Assembly (NCBI RefSeq): GCF_020216685.1
Contig: NZ_JAIWNS010000193.1
Coordinates: forward strand, 1-9,812
DNA length: 9,812 nt
Source of the DNA: Methanospirillum hungatei
GTDB lineage: Archaea; Halobacteriota; Methanomicrobia; Methanomicrobiales; Methanospirillaceae
Direction of reading: 5' to 3'
The notes under the pieces were generated by a model, which ran no database searches, was not told the origin of the DNA, and worked only from the letters and a program-made list of their open reading frames with translations. This document shows, piece after piece, positions 1-6,593 of this stretch. Each line of letters begins with the position of its first letter. The first letter of the stretch is position 1. Position numbers and translations under genes: made by a program.

Positions 1-813
1 CCGCATTTTCTTTTTAATAAAGAGAGAAAAGTAGTCACAGAGGATGGAGAAACGAAAGAAAAAGTAATAATAAAAGGTGGTGAATGGTCAGAAGAAGATT
101 ATTCCGGTACTGGAGAATTTGTGGAATCTGTTTCGATTGTAACACCATCTATTAAGATTGAAGTAATTCAACATGAAGGCAATGCTTCAAAAATAATACG
201 CACAATTACACCTGATGGAGGTCTTGATCCATATCTTTGGAATAAAGCAGTAATTAAAGAAAAAATGAAAGAAAACTCCAAAATAATCGGAGAAGAAATT
301 GATGATAAAATTCTTGAAGAAAGAGTTAAGAAGATTGTAGATCCGCGCCCATGGAGAGAAAAATTCTATGAGCGAGGTAACTTTTCTCTAAAAATTTACC
401 CTTCCAATTTGAATAGCTATGATGTAAAAGTTAAAGTAAGTAAGGGAGTACAGGCACCGATAACAACGAACACTTCCGTTACCGCTAATCCTTTAAATGA
501 AACCCTGTCCAAATATATTCAATTATATAATAAAGATGTAAACTCCCCTGATTATTTAAATAATCTTATGGATGTAATTGATATGAACAGGAAATCTAGA
601 GAAACAACAATCCAACAGATTCTCGCCACAAAAGCTGTTGTGCCAGAAATTACAAAATATTCAGTATATGGAACAAATACTGCAATTGGAAATCTACGAG
701 GAGAAATTTTTTACAATGTAAATAATCACGAAAAATGGATGCCACTTGATCTATATTTGGTTTATTACGGAACAGAATGGAAATTACCTGAACCGATATT
801 ACCAAAAATTTAA
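1..813 (+). CDS. Partial CDS, C-terminal 270 residues of an AT-rich protein of unknown function
   Basis: The reading frame is open from the first base of the window to the TAA at 811-813, so the true start lies outside. A GTG at 121 is the first internal start-like codon but is not needed. I do not recognise the family. The visible 270 residues contain no cysteine, no membrane segment and no catalytic motif that I can name. They are charged, with many Lys, Glu, Asn and Ile, and the middle (about residues 80-150) looks helical. The C-terminal 50 residues alternate like beta strands and end in LYLVYYGTEWKL, which resembles the last strand of NTF2-like folds, but this is only an impression. G+C is about 34% in the first 120 bases, against about 55% in a sample of the phosphatase gene (1861-1920), so this gene may have been acquired. 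It ends 6 bases before the eIF5A stop on the opposite strand. Confidence 0.75.
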   Translation, partial: PHFLFNKERKVVTEDGETKEKVIIKGGEWSEEDYSGTGEFVESVSIVTPSIKIEVIQHEGNASKIIRTITPDGGLDPYLWNKAVIKEKMKENSKIIGEEIDDKILEERVKKIVDPRPWREKFYERGNFSLKIYPSNLNSYDVKVKVSKGVQAPITTNTSVTANPLNETLSKYIQLYNKDVNSPDYLNNLMDVIDMNRKSRETTIQQILATKAVVPEITKYSVYGTNTAIGNLRGEIFYNVNNHEKWMPLDLYLVYYGTEWKLPEPILPKI

Positions 814-819
814 AAAAAA
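806..819 (-). terminator. Oligo-T terminator of the eIF5A gene
   Basis: Read on the minus strand, the eIF5A stop codon is followed at once by eight T residues (819-812), then AAA, then five more T residues. U-rich runs without a required hairpin are the usual archaeal termination signal. The same A/T stretch holds the last codons of the converging gene. That gene's own candidate T-runs, read on the plus strand, lie at 834-838 and 842-845, inside the eIF5A 3' end. Confidence 0.55.
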
Positions 820-1203
820 TTATAAGAAATCTATTTTTCTCTTTTCCATGGAGTAGATATACATCGTCTCTTTTCCTGCCTCGATCCTGTCTTTCACGTC
901 ATCAGTAACCGTAACCTCAAAATTTTCAAAGCTTTCAAGGTCCATCATCTGAACAACATTCCCGGCAATAGAAATTACCTGGGCATTTCTTCTCTCAACA
1001 ATAGGCGCATATACCTTTGCTGATACCGGCTGAACAATTGACCGCTTGACACCATCAAAAATACCGACGACATCAAGACGAGCCTTCGCAGCACCATGTT
1101 TCCCAGGTTTGGATACAGATATTGACAGGATCTTACACGGTTCATCATCAACTAACAGATATTTTCCTTCTTTCAGCTTACCAACTTCAGTCTGCTCTTT
1201 CAT
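820..1203 (-). CDS. eif5a: Translation initiation factor 5A (aIF5A/eIF5A), hypusine-containing
   Basis: This is the archaeal orthologue of eIF5A/EF-P, a ribosome-binding factor that helps peptide-bond formation at difficult sequences such as proline runs. The product has 127 residues, the normal archaeal length. The N-terminal KOW/SH3-like domain carries the modification loop SKPGKHGAAKAR, with Lys35 as the residue expected to become deoxyhypusine or hypusine. The C-terminal half (about 70-127) is the OB-fold domain, ending in YSMEKRKIDFL. The frame stays open 13 codons further upstream, but I chose the ATG at 1203. An AAGGTG Shine-Dalgarno sits four bases before it, and KEQTEVGKLKEGKYLLVDDEPCKI is where family members begin. 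The gene is monocistronic, divergent from the phosphatase gene, and converges on the AT-rich gene to the left. Confidence 0.96.
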   Translation of the reverse strand: MKEQTEVGKLKEGKYLLVDDEPCKILSISVSKPGKHGAAKARLDVVGIFDGVKRSIVQPVSAKVYAPIVERRNAQVISIAGNVVQMMDLESFENFEVTVTDDVKDRIEAGKETMYIYSMEKRKIDFL

Positions 1204-1225
1204 AAAACACCTTGGGAAAAGCTGG

Positions 1226-1255
1226 TTATATTTACGTGTCACCCTTACATAAATA
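1226..1255. promoter_or_regulatory. Divergent promoter region, eIF5A (-) and phosphatase (+)
   Basis: Two TATA-like boxes lie in the 83-base gap between the divergent starts. On the minus strand, TATTTATG (1255-1248) would place transcription start about 25 bases downstream, near 1226, giving eIF5A a leader of about 20 bases that contains its AAGGTG site. On the plus strand, TTATATTTA (1226-1234) would start transcription near 1255 and give the phosphatase a leader of about 30 bases containing AGGGA. Both boxes are AT-rich enough to read in either direction, so the assignment is inferred from spacing. Confidence 0.45.
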
Positions 1256-1286
1256 CACCGTCCGAATTTGAGCTCAGGGAACTCTC

Positions 1287-2063
1287 ATGGATTTTTATGA
1301 AGCTAGTTACACCATATTCACCGCAATACGATCAGCCATTACTCCTCTTATCGGAACTCCAGCGGCCGCAGTAAATACCGGAAACGGGGCCGACGGCACC
1401 CCTACGAAATATATAGATAAAATCGCAGAGGATATTGCCGTATCCGTCATTAAGAAGGAACAATTATGCCAACTTCTCATCAGTGAAGAGGCCGGGAAAG
1501 TTGTTATCGGCGGAGATACCGGAACAATCTTTCTTGATCCGGTAGACGGAACCTATAACGCCCTTATGAATATCCCGTTTTTTGCAGTATCACTGGCATA
1601 TGTGAAAGATGGAGTCCTGAAGGAAGGTTTTGTTGGCAACCTCTCCAACGGTGATATTTTCACCGCGAAAAGAGGTGAAGGATCCTGGTTAAACGGTGTT
1701 CCCCTTCATGTCTCTGATGTATCTGAATTACAGGCCAGTGCAATGAGTGTATATGGCAAGCATTTCCAATATGATCGGGTAATCCATCTTATACGAAAGA
1801 TAAGGAGGTTCCGGCAGTTTGGTGCTTCAGCCCTGGAACTCTCCTATGTGGGCGCAGGGAAGATCGATGGTTTTGTTGATCTTCGAAGGACCCTCAGGGC
1901 AACAGACGCCGCTGCGGGTATCCTGATACTTGAGGAAGCCGGCGGGATTGTAAGTGACCGGGATGGGAACCCTCTTACCCTCCCTGATGAGGTAAGTATC
2001 GGCAACTGTCTTGTCGGGACAAATGCCTCTCTTCATAAAAAAGTGATTGAATATCTTCGGTGA
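1287..2063 (+). CDS. Inositol monophosphatase/FBPase-family phosphatase, possible NADP phosphatase
   Basis: This 258-residue protein belongs to the Li+-sensitive, Mg2+-dependent phosphatase superfamily that includes archaeal IMPase/FBPase (MJ0109/AF2372 type). Metal- and phosphate-binding motifs are in the right order: ISEEAG at 65-70 (catalytic acidic pair), DPVDGT at 84-89 (canonical DPxDGT), FGASALELSYVGAGKIDG at 178-195, and LRATDAAAG at 203-211 followed by LEEAGG at 215-220. The archaeal form has a TD in place of the bacterial WD. It probably removes phosphate from inositol-1-phosphate, fructose-1,6-bisphosphate or NADP; the sequence alone does not decide which. The ATG at 1287 is preceded by AGGGA seven bases upstream. 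The stop codon lies inside the ribosome binding site of the NAD kinase gene, so the two genes form an operon. That partnership makes an NADP phosphatase role attractive, by analogy with the fused archaeal protein MJ0917. Confidence 0.9.
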   Translation: MDFYEASYTIFTAIRSAITPLIGTPAAAVNTGNGADGTPTKYIDKIAEDIAVSVIKKEQLCQLLISEEAGKVVIGGDTGTIFLDPVDGTYNALMNIPFFAVSLAYVKDGVLKEGFVGNLSNGDIFTAKRGEGSWLNGVPLHVSDVSELQASAMSVYGKHFQYDRVIHLIRKIRRFRQFGASALELSYVGAGKIDGFVDLRRTLRATDAAAGILILEEAGGIVSDRDGNPLTLPDEVSIGNCLVGTNASLHKKVIEYLR

Positions 2064-2064
2064 G
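2059..2064 (+). promoter_or_regulatory. Shine-Dalgarno GGTGAG overlapping the phosphatase stop, sets the TTG start of NAD kinase
   Basis: GGTGAG contains the TGA stop of the upstream phosphatase and lies five bases before the TTG at 2070. The in-frame ATG at 2082 would be 17 bases away, too far for normal use. This supports a TTG start and predicts translational coupling of the two genes. Confidence 0.6.
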
Positions 2065-2069
2065 CAGAA

Positions 2070-2891
2070 TTGTCCACAACCATGAATATTCTTATTGTTA
2101 ACCGCTATGGCGATCCGGACGTTGAGGAATTCTCCTATGAGCTCGATAAATTGTTGCACCATCACGGGCATCACACATCAATATATAAAGAAAACCTGCT
2201 TGGAGAGGCCCCGCCACTCTTTTCCGGAGAGCATCCACCTGACCTTGTTATTGTAATCGGAGGAGACGGTACAATACTGCTTACGACTCAGCGAATGCCG
2301 GTTCAGGTGCCGATTATTGGAATCAATTATGGAGAAGTCGGATTCCTGGCAGACATTGAACCAGAAGAGATAAGCACGTTTGTCTCTCACCTTACAGAGC
2401 CGCTCCCATTAGAAGCGCGGATGCGGATTGAACTTCGGATAAACGGGCAACATATCGGGACGGCACTGAATGAAGCATTGATTGTAACAGATCGGCCGGC
2501 AAAAATGCTAAAGTTCCTCATCCATATCAATGGAAACGTAGCAGAGCGGTTCAGGGCGGACGGATTGATAATCAGTACTCCGACTGGTTCTACGGCATAT
2601 GCCATGAGTGCAGGTGGCCCTATTGTAGACCCCCGGGTTGAGGGATTTCTCATGGTCCCCCTTGCCCCGTTTATGCTCTCAAACCGTCCACATCTTATTG
2701 ACTCTTCAAGAACGGTATCAATAACCCTTGAGGCGACAAAGCCTGCAAAACTTGTCATCGATGGACAGACTGAGATACACCTGGAGACCAGCAGCACTAT
2801 AGAACTCTCAAAAAGTCCAAGTCCTGCCTTATTTATCGACGCAGGGCAGAATTTTTTTGAAAAGATAAACCGAAAACTTCGTCATCTGTAA
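2070..2891 (+). CDS. nadK: NAD kinase (NAD(+)/polyphosphate-dependent kinase family)
   Basis: This protein phosphorylates the 2'-hydroxyl of NAD to give NADP in the cytoplasm. It has 273 residues, normal for archaeal and bacterial NAD kinases. Diagnostic motifs are present: VIGGDGTIL at 62-70 (the GGDGT nucleotide/metal loop), [13 protein letters not shown] at 84-96 (matching the family's GINxGxLGFL), NEALI at 134-138, and [22 protein letters not shown] spanning 162-183, with the conserved Asp-Gly and the STPTGSTAY signature. The last 80 residues form the usual beta-rich domain with DGQ near the end. The TTG at 2070 is preferred over the ATG at 2082 because of the GGTGAG site; the difference is four residues. 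It follows the phosphatase gene by six bases and is probably co-transcribed with it. A fused phosphatase-NAD kinase is known in other archaea in this same order. Confidence 0.95.
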   Translation: MSTTMNILIVNRYGDPDVEEFSYELDKLLHHHGHHTSIYKENLLGEAPPLFSGEHPPDLVIVIGGDGTILLTTQRMPVQVPIIGINYGEVGFLADIEPEEISTFVSHLTEPLPLEARMRIELRINGQHIGTALNEALIVTDRPAKMLKFLIHINGNVAERFRADGLIISTPTGSTAYAMSAGGPIVDPRVEGFLMVPLAPFMLSNRPHLIDSSRTVSITLEATKPAKLVIDGQTEIHLETSSTIELSKSPSPALFIDAGQNFFEKINRKLRHL

Positions 2892-2903
2892 CCAAAAAGA
2901 AAG

Positions 2904-2911
2904 TTTTAATT
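2904..2911 (+). promoter_or_regulatory. TATA-like box of the DUF169 gene
   Basis: TTTTAATT preceded by a purine-rich stretch resembling a BRE (ACCAAAAAGAAAG). Transcription would start about 25 bases later, near 2930-2933. That lies downstream of the ATG at 2922 and just before the GAGAGG site at 2933-2938, which favours the ATG at 2949 as the real start. Confidence 0.4.
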
Positions 2912-2948
2912 CTGTCCCTGTATGATATGCACGAGAGGACTGAGTATC

Positions 2949-3662
2949 ATGCAGGACACAATCCGAACCAGATTTGATTACGCGGAGGCTTCGAAAATTT
3001 TAAAAGAGACTCTGAATCTTGACGGGTCTCCTGTCGCATTCAAATTCTGTAAGACAGCAGAAGACATCCCTGAGGGGATGCCTCATATCTCTGAAACGGT
3101 CCGTCATTGTCAGATGGTAGGGATGGCGAGGAAAGAAGGGAAGATCTTTTATGCGACCCTTGACAATCACTCCTGTATGGGTGGGTCCTGGGCTCTTGGA
3201 CTCAGGGAACTGACACCAAGTCTGAAATCAGGTGAGTTTTACTACAAACTGGGAAAATTTGAATCATGGCCTGCCTGTAAAAGGACCATTGATCGCGTCC
3301 CCCATGTGGAATCGCTGACCACGCATGCTACCTTATATGCTCCCCTGGAGAAAACGCCCTTTGATCCTACCATTGTTCTGATAGTTGCAAAACCAAAAGC
3401 GATGTTAAAACTTGCTCAAAGCCACCTCTACCGTCTTGGTGGTCGAATCACATCAAACTTCTCCGGAATACAGTCCGTTTGTTCTGATGCCTGTGCGCAG
3501 GTGTATCTTTCCGGCACTCCGAATTATTCCCTTGGATGTGACGGGTCCAGAAAATTCTCCGGAATCGAGGATGGAGAAATGGTAATGGGCATTCCTATTG
3601 AGATGGTACCGGAAATTGTCGCCTCTTTGAAGATCGTTACCGGAGCAGCAGGATCTTCATAA
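2949..3662 (+). CDS. DUF169 family protein, cysteine-rich, function unknown
   Basis: This 237-residue protein fits the DUF169 family, which is common in methanogens and anaerobic bacteria and has no established biochemical role. Typical family blocks are visible: a start with SPVAFKF near 27-33, HCQMVGMAR at 53-61, CMGGSWALGL at 76-85, a mid-section ending VLIVAKPKAM, and FSGIQSVCSDACAQVY followed by GCDGSRK at 196-202. Seven cysteines (34, 54, 76, 110, 178, 182, 197) sit mostly inside these blocks, suggesting metal or cofactor binding; that is inference. No signal peptide or membrane segment is seen, so it should be cytoplasmic. I chose the ATG at 2949 because GAGAGG lies upstream of it and family members begin near this point. 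An ATG at 2922 would add nine residues. The gene is followed by an oligo-T run and looks like a single-gene unit. Confidence 0.88.
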   Translation: MQDTIRTRFDYAEASKILKETLNLDGSPVAFKFCKTAEDIPEGMPHISETVRHCQMVGMARKEGKIFYATLDNHSCMGGSWALGLRELTPSLKSGEFYYKLGKFESWPACKRTIDRVPHVESLTTHATLYAPLEKTPFDPTIVLIVAKPKAMLKLAQSHLYRLGGRITSNFSGIQSVCSDACAQVYLSGTPNYSLGCDGSRKFSGIEDGEMVMGIPIEMVPEIVASLKIVTGAAGSS

Positions 3663-3690
3663 TCTTTTTTTGCGAACCCTCCCCTGAGGG
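3663..3690 (+). terminator. Oligo-T terminator with a small downstream hairpin after the DUF169 gene
   Basis: Immediately after the stop comes TCTTTTTTTG, with seven T residues at 3665-3671, a typical archaeal termination signal. A small hairpin follows, which can pair as CCCTC/GAGGG around CCCT or as CTCCC/GGGAG around CTGA. The hairpin lies after the T-run, so it is not a bacterial-type terminator. Confidence 0.5.
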
Positions 3691-3737
3691 AGAAGAATCT
3701 TAACAATGGCAGAATACAGATAGGTACGAGTATCAGG

Positions 3738-4256
3738 ATGCTGAAAAAATATCCAATCGTATTTCTTATCCCCATGTTGGTTTTGGCCGCATCAGGTGCG
3801 CCTGTTTACACCGGAGAAGAATTGTTCGAGATTGGGAATGAACACTATGCACAGGGGTCACTTGAAAAAGCAATCGAACTCTGGATGCAGGCGAAACAAA
3901 TAGATCCTTCCCTCTCTGCGAATGCATGGTATAATACCGGTCTGGCATATGCGGCAATGAAGGAGTATGAGAAGGCGATAATGGCATGGAATGAAACGAT
4001 TATGCTGGTTCCGAATTCTTCTATGGCCTATGATAATATGGGAACGGCATACGGCCTTCTGGGCAGATATGAAGAAGCAGGCATGGCGTATGATATGGCC
4101 ATCGCAATAGATCCGGATGTAGTAAAATACCGGATCGATAAAGAGCTTTTATTAAAATCTGCACCAAAGGAAGAGACTCCGTTATCTCCATTATCTGCAT
4201 TCCTTGCCCTAATTACTGTGCTTGGAATACTAAGCAGATATTCCGGGGACTCCTGA
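3738..4256 (+). CDS. Exported TPR-repeat protein with a C-terminal membrane segment
   Basis: This 172-residue protein has an N-terminal signal or anchor segment (LKKYPIVFLIPMLVLAASGA, residues 2-21). It then has three consecutive tetratricopeptide repeats at about 27-60, 62-95 and 96-129, each with the W/Y-G/A-Y-A-P pattern, for example AWYNTGLAYAAMKEYEKAI. A charged linker (SAPKEETP) leads to a hydrophobic segment at about 150-165 followed by Arg. The layout predicts TPRs outside the membrane, held by one or both ends and serving as a protein-binding scaffold. The C-terminus looks like a sorting tail in outline but lacks a PGF or PEF motif. The ATG at 3738 is the first in-frame start giving a signal peptide, and no strong Shine-Dalgarno precedes it. 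The next gene also encodes an exported protein and begins 44 bases later. Partners are unknown. Confidence 0.85.
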   Translation: MLKKYPIVFLIPMLVLAASGAPVYTGEELFEIGNEHYAQGSLEKAIELWMQAKQIDPSLSANAWYNTGLAYAAMKEYEKAIMAWNETIMLVPNSSMAYDNMGTAYGLLGRYEEAGMAYDMAIAIDPDVVKYRIDKELLLKSAPKEETPLSPLSAFLALITVLGILSRYSGDS

Positions 4257-4271
4257 TTTTTCCCAAAAAGG

Positions 4272-4278
4272 TTTTTAT
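4272..4278 (+). promoter_or_regulatory. TATA box upstream of the CARDB gene, leaderless spacing
   Basis: TTTTTAT preceded by a purine-rich CCAAAAAGG BRE-like element. It begins 29 bases before the ATG at 4301, so transcription should start at or next to the start codon. GGAGAT at 4285-4290 could serve as a Shine-Dalgarno only if transcription began further upstream, for example from the TPR gene. Confidence 0.45.
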
Positions 4279-4300
4279 CGGGCAGGAGATATCCTCATAC

Positions 4301-5971
4301 ATGAATCATCGGATATTGACATTCGGTATTATCATACTATTTCTCTGCTTCTTTGGCTCATTCAATGCGGTTCCTTACATTTTTGATAACCAGGAAAATT
4401 TCTCCTGTTCATTTGGAGGAGCCCTGGCTGATTCACCTATTGTCCCGGAAATTACCGGATTATCAATGACTGTTCCGGACCATGTTCAGGCCGGGACGTA
4501 TCTCCGGATAATAGATATTCTCAGAAATCAGGGAATGCACGCTTCAGGCCCCTTTTCCATCGGGTATGTATTGGAAGACCCTCTGGGAGTTTTAAAGGAG
4601 AGAATGCTTGGGACCGTCACCATTCAAAACCTTGTTCGTGGCGGGCAAAAAAAGATAAACACAACCTTTCCAGTCCCGCCAGATATCCGGGCAGGAAATT
4701 ATATGATGACCCGGCTGATAAATCCGGAAGAATCCTTATCTGAAGATTCACGGAAATACCTTTCAGGCGGGAAGAAGGAACTGAAAATACTGGATTATAG
4801 TGAGGGACTTACCGGATACACAGATGACCTCATTTACTCCGGTGATGCAGGAACGCTGCTTATTCGTTCCACAATAACGAATACGGCAGGACAAGATCCA
4901 ATAGAGACAAAAATATCGTATTACCTGTCTCAGTCTGGTCTCATCTCTGATGACCTGATACTCCTTGGAGAATCTGATACGCTGATTGTCCCGGTACATG
5001 AGCAGATCAGAGTTGAATCAACCTTATCACTCCCTGAAGAAATTACTGGTGGAGAATATTTTCTGATTTCAGCATTCCTTCCCCTGGAAATGGTCCCCGA
5101 AGACTCTTCATTATATTGGGTATCAGAAGATCCAATCTCGCTCTCAGTCACCATTCCCACTATCGCCCCCTCTGTTCCCGACGATCTACCTCATTCATCC
5201 GTAGAACCAGATATCATGACTGTTAAAACAGATTATCCTGATGTCATGTATATTGGAGAGTCTTCAAAGATTACCGATTCGATAACCAATATCGGATCTT
5301 CTACCGCAGGGATAGTCCGGGTTGAATATCTCCTCTCATCCGATGATGCCGGTAATGATGCTCGACATCTTGACTGGTGGACATTACATAATCTGAAAGG
5401 TGGCGAGACGAGAACCGAGCAGGTGACCATTGGGATTCCTGGTGGCACACGCACCGGGATTTATTACCTGACAAAAAAGATTACCGTGACATCGAGTCCA
5501 CCGGAAAAAAATACTGCCAATAACTTCTGGACCGGGAACCGGCCTGTCCGTATTGAATATAATCCGGCGGCACGAATTCCGGATCTGACCCATGTGACAA
5601 CAAAATTCCCCTGTGCCCAGCCCGGAGATACTGTGGAAATTACCGATACTATCACGAATATCGGAAATGCATGTGCAGACCATGTACAGGTTGCGTATTA
5701 TCTGTCACCCTATGCATCATTCGATCCCTCAACAGCACGATATCTTGGCGTTTGGGATGTCAGCAGGATATGTGTCGGAGAACAACAGACCAGGACGATT
5801 ACTGTTTCGGTACCTGCCGACCTTAGAAATGGTGAGTATTACTGGTTCTCTGTCATCGATCCCTGTACATTTATGCCGTATTGTGGTGATGAAATGCCTG
5901 AACTTGATAAATCAAATAATATTAACATTGGCCGACTTTATATTGGCCCATGTGTTTTTTGCGGGTGTTAA
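4301..5971 (+). CDS. Secreted four-domain CARDB protein with a cysteine-rich C-terminus
   Basis: This 556-residue protein starts with a signal peptide (hydrophobic core about 5-20) and then has four CARDB-like immunoglobulin-fold domains, roughly 50-165, 170-285, 303-420 and 428-550. Each begins with the same type of strand, for example KITDSITNIG at 323-332 and EITDTITNIG at 446-455, followed by a YLLS/YYLS strand and a late NGEYY/TGIYY strand. A Pro-rich linker (286-303) separates the two halves. CARDB domains are adhesion-like modules of archaeal and bacterial surface proteins, so this product probably acts at the cell surface. Eight of its ten cysteines are in the last 119 residues (438, 458, 491, 522, 528, 551, 554, 556), and the protein ends in CVFCGC. 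No C-terminal membrane anchor or sortase-like tail is seen. It follows the exported TPR gene on the same strand. Confidence 0.88.
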   Translation: MNHRILTFGIIILFLCFFGSFNAVPYIFDNQENFSCSFGGALADSPIVPEITGLSMTVPDHVQAGTYLRIIDILRNQGMHASGPFSIGYVLEDPLGVLKERMLGTVTIQNLVRGGQKKINTTFPVPPDIRAGNYMMTRLINPEESLSEDSRKYLSGGKKELKILDYSEGLTGYTDDLIYSGDAGTLLIRSTITNTAGQDPIETKISYYLSQSGLISDDLILLGESDTLIVPVHEQIRVESTLSLPEEITGGEYFLISAFLPLEMVPEDSSLYWVSEDPISLSVTIPTIAPSVPDDLPHSSVEPDIMTVKTDYPDVMYIGESSKITDSITNIGSSTAGIVRVEYLLSSDDAGNDARHLDWWTLHNLKGGETRTEQVTIGIPGGTRTGIYYLTKKITVTSSPPEKNTANNFWTGNRPVRIEYNPAARIPDLTHVTTKFPCAQPGDTVEITDTITNIGNACADHVQVAYYLSPYASFDPSTARYLGVWDVSRICVGEQQTRTITVSVPADLRNGEYYWFSVIDPCTFMPYCGDEMPELDKSNNINIGRLYIGPCVFCGC

Positions 5972-5982
5972 CCTGGCTCCAC

Positions 5983-6004
5983 TTTTTCAAATATTATTTT
6001 TATT
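5983..6004 (+). promoter_or_regulatory. Oligo-T end of the CARDB gene and TATA box of cheW
   Basis: CTTTTTC at 5982-5988 may end the CARDB transcript. TTTTTATT at 5997-6004 is a TATA-like box starting 29 bases before the cheW ATG, which predicts a leaderless mRNA. No Shine-Dalgarno is present between the box and the ATG, in agreement. Confidence 0.45.
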
Positions 6005-6025
6005 CATACGTTCTAATTGTAATTC

Positions 6026-6589
6026 ATGGCCGGCATAATTCCGGGTATTGCATCATCTCCCTCTCCTGGTGTAAATGGACTATCTCCTCATAAAATGACT
6101 GGAAAGGTTGATGAAGAGGGTGCGGAGGAGTCATTTCAGGTAGTGGAATTTCTCCTTGGAGAGGAACATTTTGCGATTGACCTTTTTGATGTGAAAGAGG
6201 TTGTTGAGTATACCAGGATTACCAAACTCCCAAACAGTCCGACATATATTAAGGGTATTATTGATCTTAGAGGCGAGATTACTACTATCATTGATTTGAA
6301 ACAGCAACTGGCAATCACCTCCTCCCATGCTGCTTCAGAAGAGGAAAAAAGAATAATTGTTCTGGATGATCGGATTACCCATTCAAAAATCGGAATCATG
6401 GTTGATGATGTTCTTACCGTCTCGACCTATTCTGCAAGTCATGTGGATGAGACAGCAACATCAGGAGAGGAATCATCTCATATTCTTGGGATTATTAAAA
6501 AGAAAATTAAAGATAAGGATAAGGAAAGGACTGAACTAGTAATCTGGCTTGATGTCAAGACACTTCTTCGTGATATGGGCCAGATTTAA
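6026..6589 (+). CDS. cheW: Chemotaxis adaptor protein CheW
   Basis: CheW links methyl-accepting chemotaxis receptors to the CheA kinase. The CheW domain spans about residues 36-185: FQVVEFLLGEEHFAIDLFDVKEVVEY opens it, LPNSPTYIKGIIDLRGEITTIIDL (68-91) is the most diagnostic block with DLRG in place of the usual NLRG, and IGIMVDDVLTV (122-132) is the matching inner strand. At 187 residues it is longer than a minimal CheW. A Pro/Ser-rich 35-residue N-terminal extension and a Lys/Asp-rich insertion (KKKIKDKDKER, 158-168) account for the excess. A start at the internal ATG 6095 is possible but has no Shine-Dalgarno either; 6026 fits the upstream TATA box. No other chemotaxis gene is in the window, so it is an orphan or lies apart from its operon. 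It ends four bases from the converging PhoU-like gene. Confidence 0.93.
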   Translation: MAGIIPGIASSPSPGVNGLSPHKMTGKVDEEGAEESFQVVEFLLGEEHFAIDLFDVKEVVEYTRITKLPNSPTYIKGIIDLRGEITTIIDLKQQLAITSSHAASEEEKRIIVLDDRITHSKIGIMVDDVLTVSTYSASHVDETATSGEESSHILGIIKKKIKDKDKERTELVIWLDVKTLLRDMGQI

Positions 6590-6593
6590 ATAA

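Noticed and set aside
1204..1242. 13-codon upstream extension of eIF5A
   Set aside because: AAGGTG precedes the ATG at 1203, and the extension (TRKYNQLFPRCF) is not like known eIF5A N-termini and covers the expected transcription start.
1827..2797. Minus-strand frames antisense to the phosphatase and NAD kinase genes
   Set aside because: They mirror well-supported coding sequence, have no promoter or ribosome binding site, and show no recognisable domain.
2922..2948. Nine-residue longer start for the DUF169 protein
   Set aside because: The ATG at 2922 lies before the transcription start predicted from the TATA-like box, and the GAGAGG site fits the ATG at 2949.
4185..4256. PGF-CTERM or PEF-CTERM type archaeosortase tail on the TPR protein
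   Set aside because: The outline (linker, hydrophobic stretch, Arg) fits, but the required PGF or PEF motif is absent.
4284..4295. AGGA-GATA-TCCT inverted repeat before the CARDB start as an operator
   Set aside because: Four-base arms are expected by chance, and the sequence doubles as a possible Shine-Dalgarno.
5613..6038. Plus-strand 141-residue frame across the end of the CARDB gene
   Set aside because: It is a shadow of the CARDB reading frame with no start signal, and it also overlaps the cheW start and promoter.
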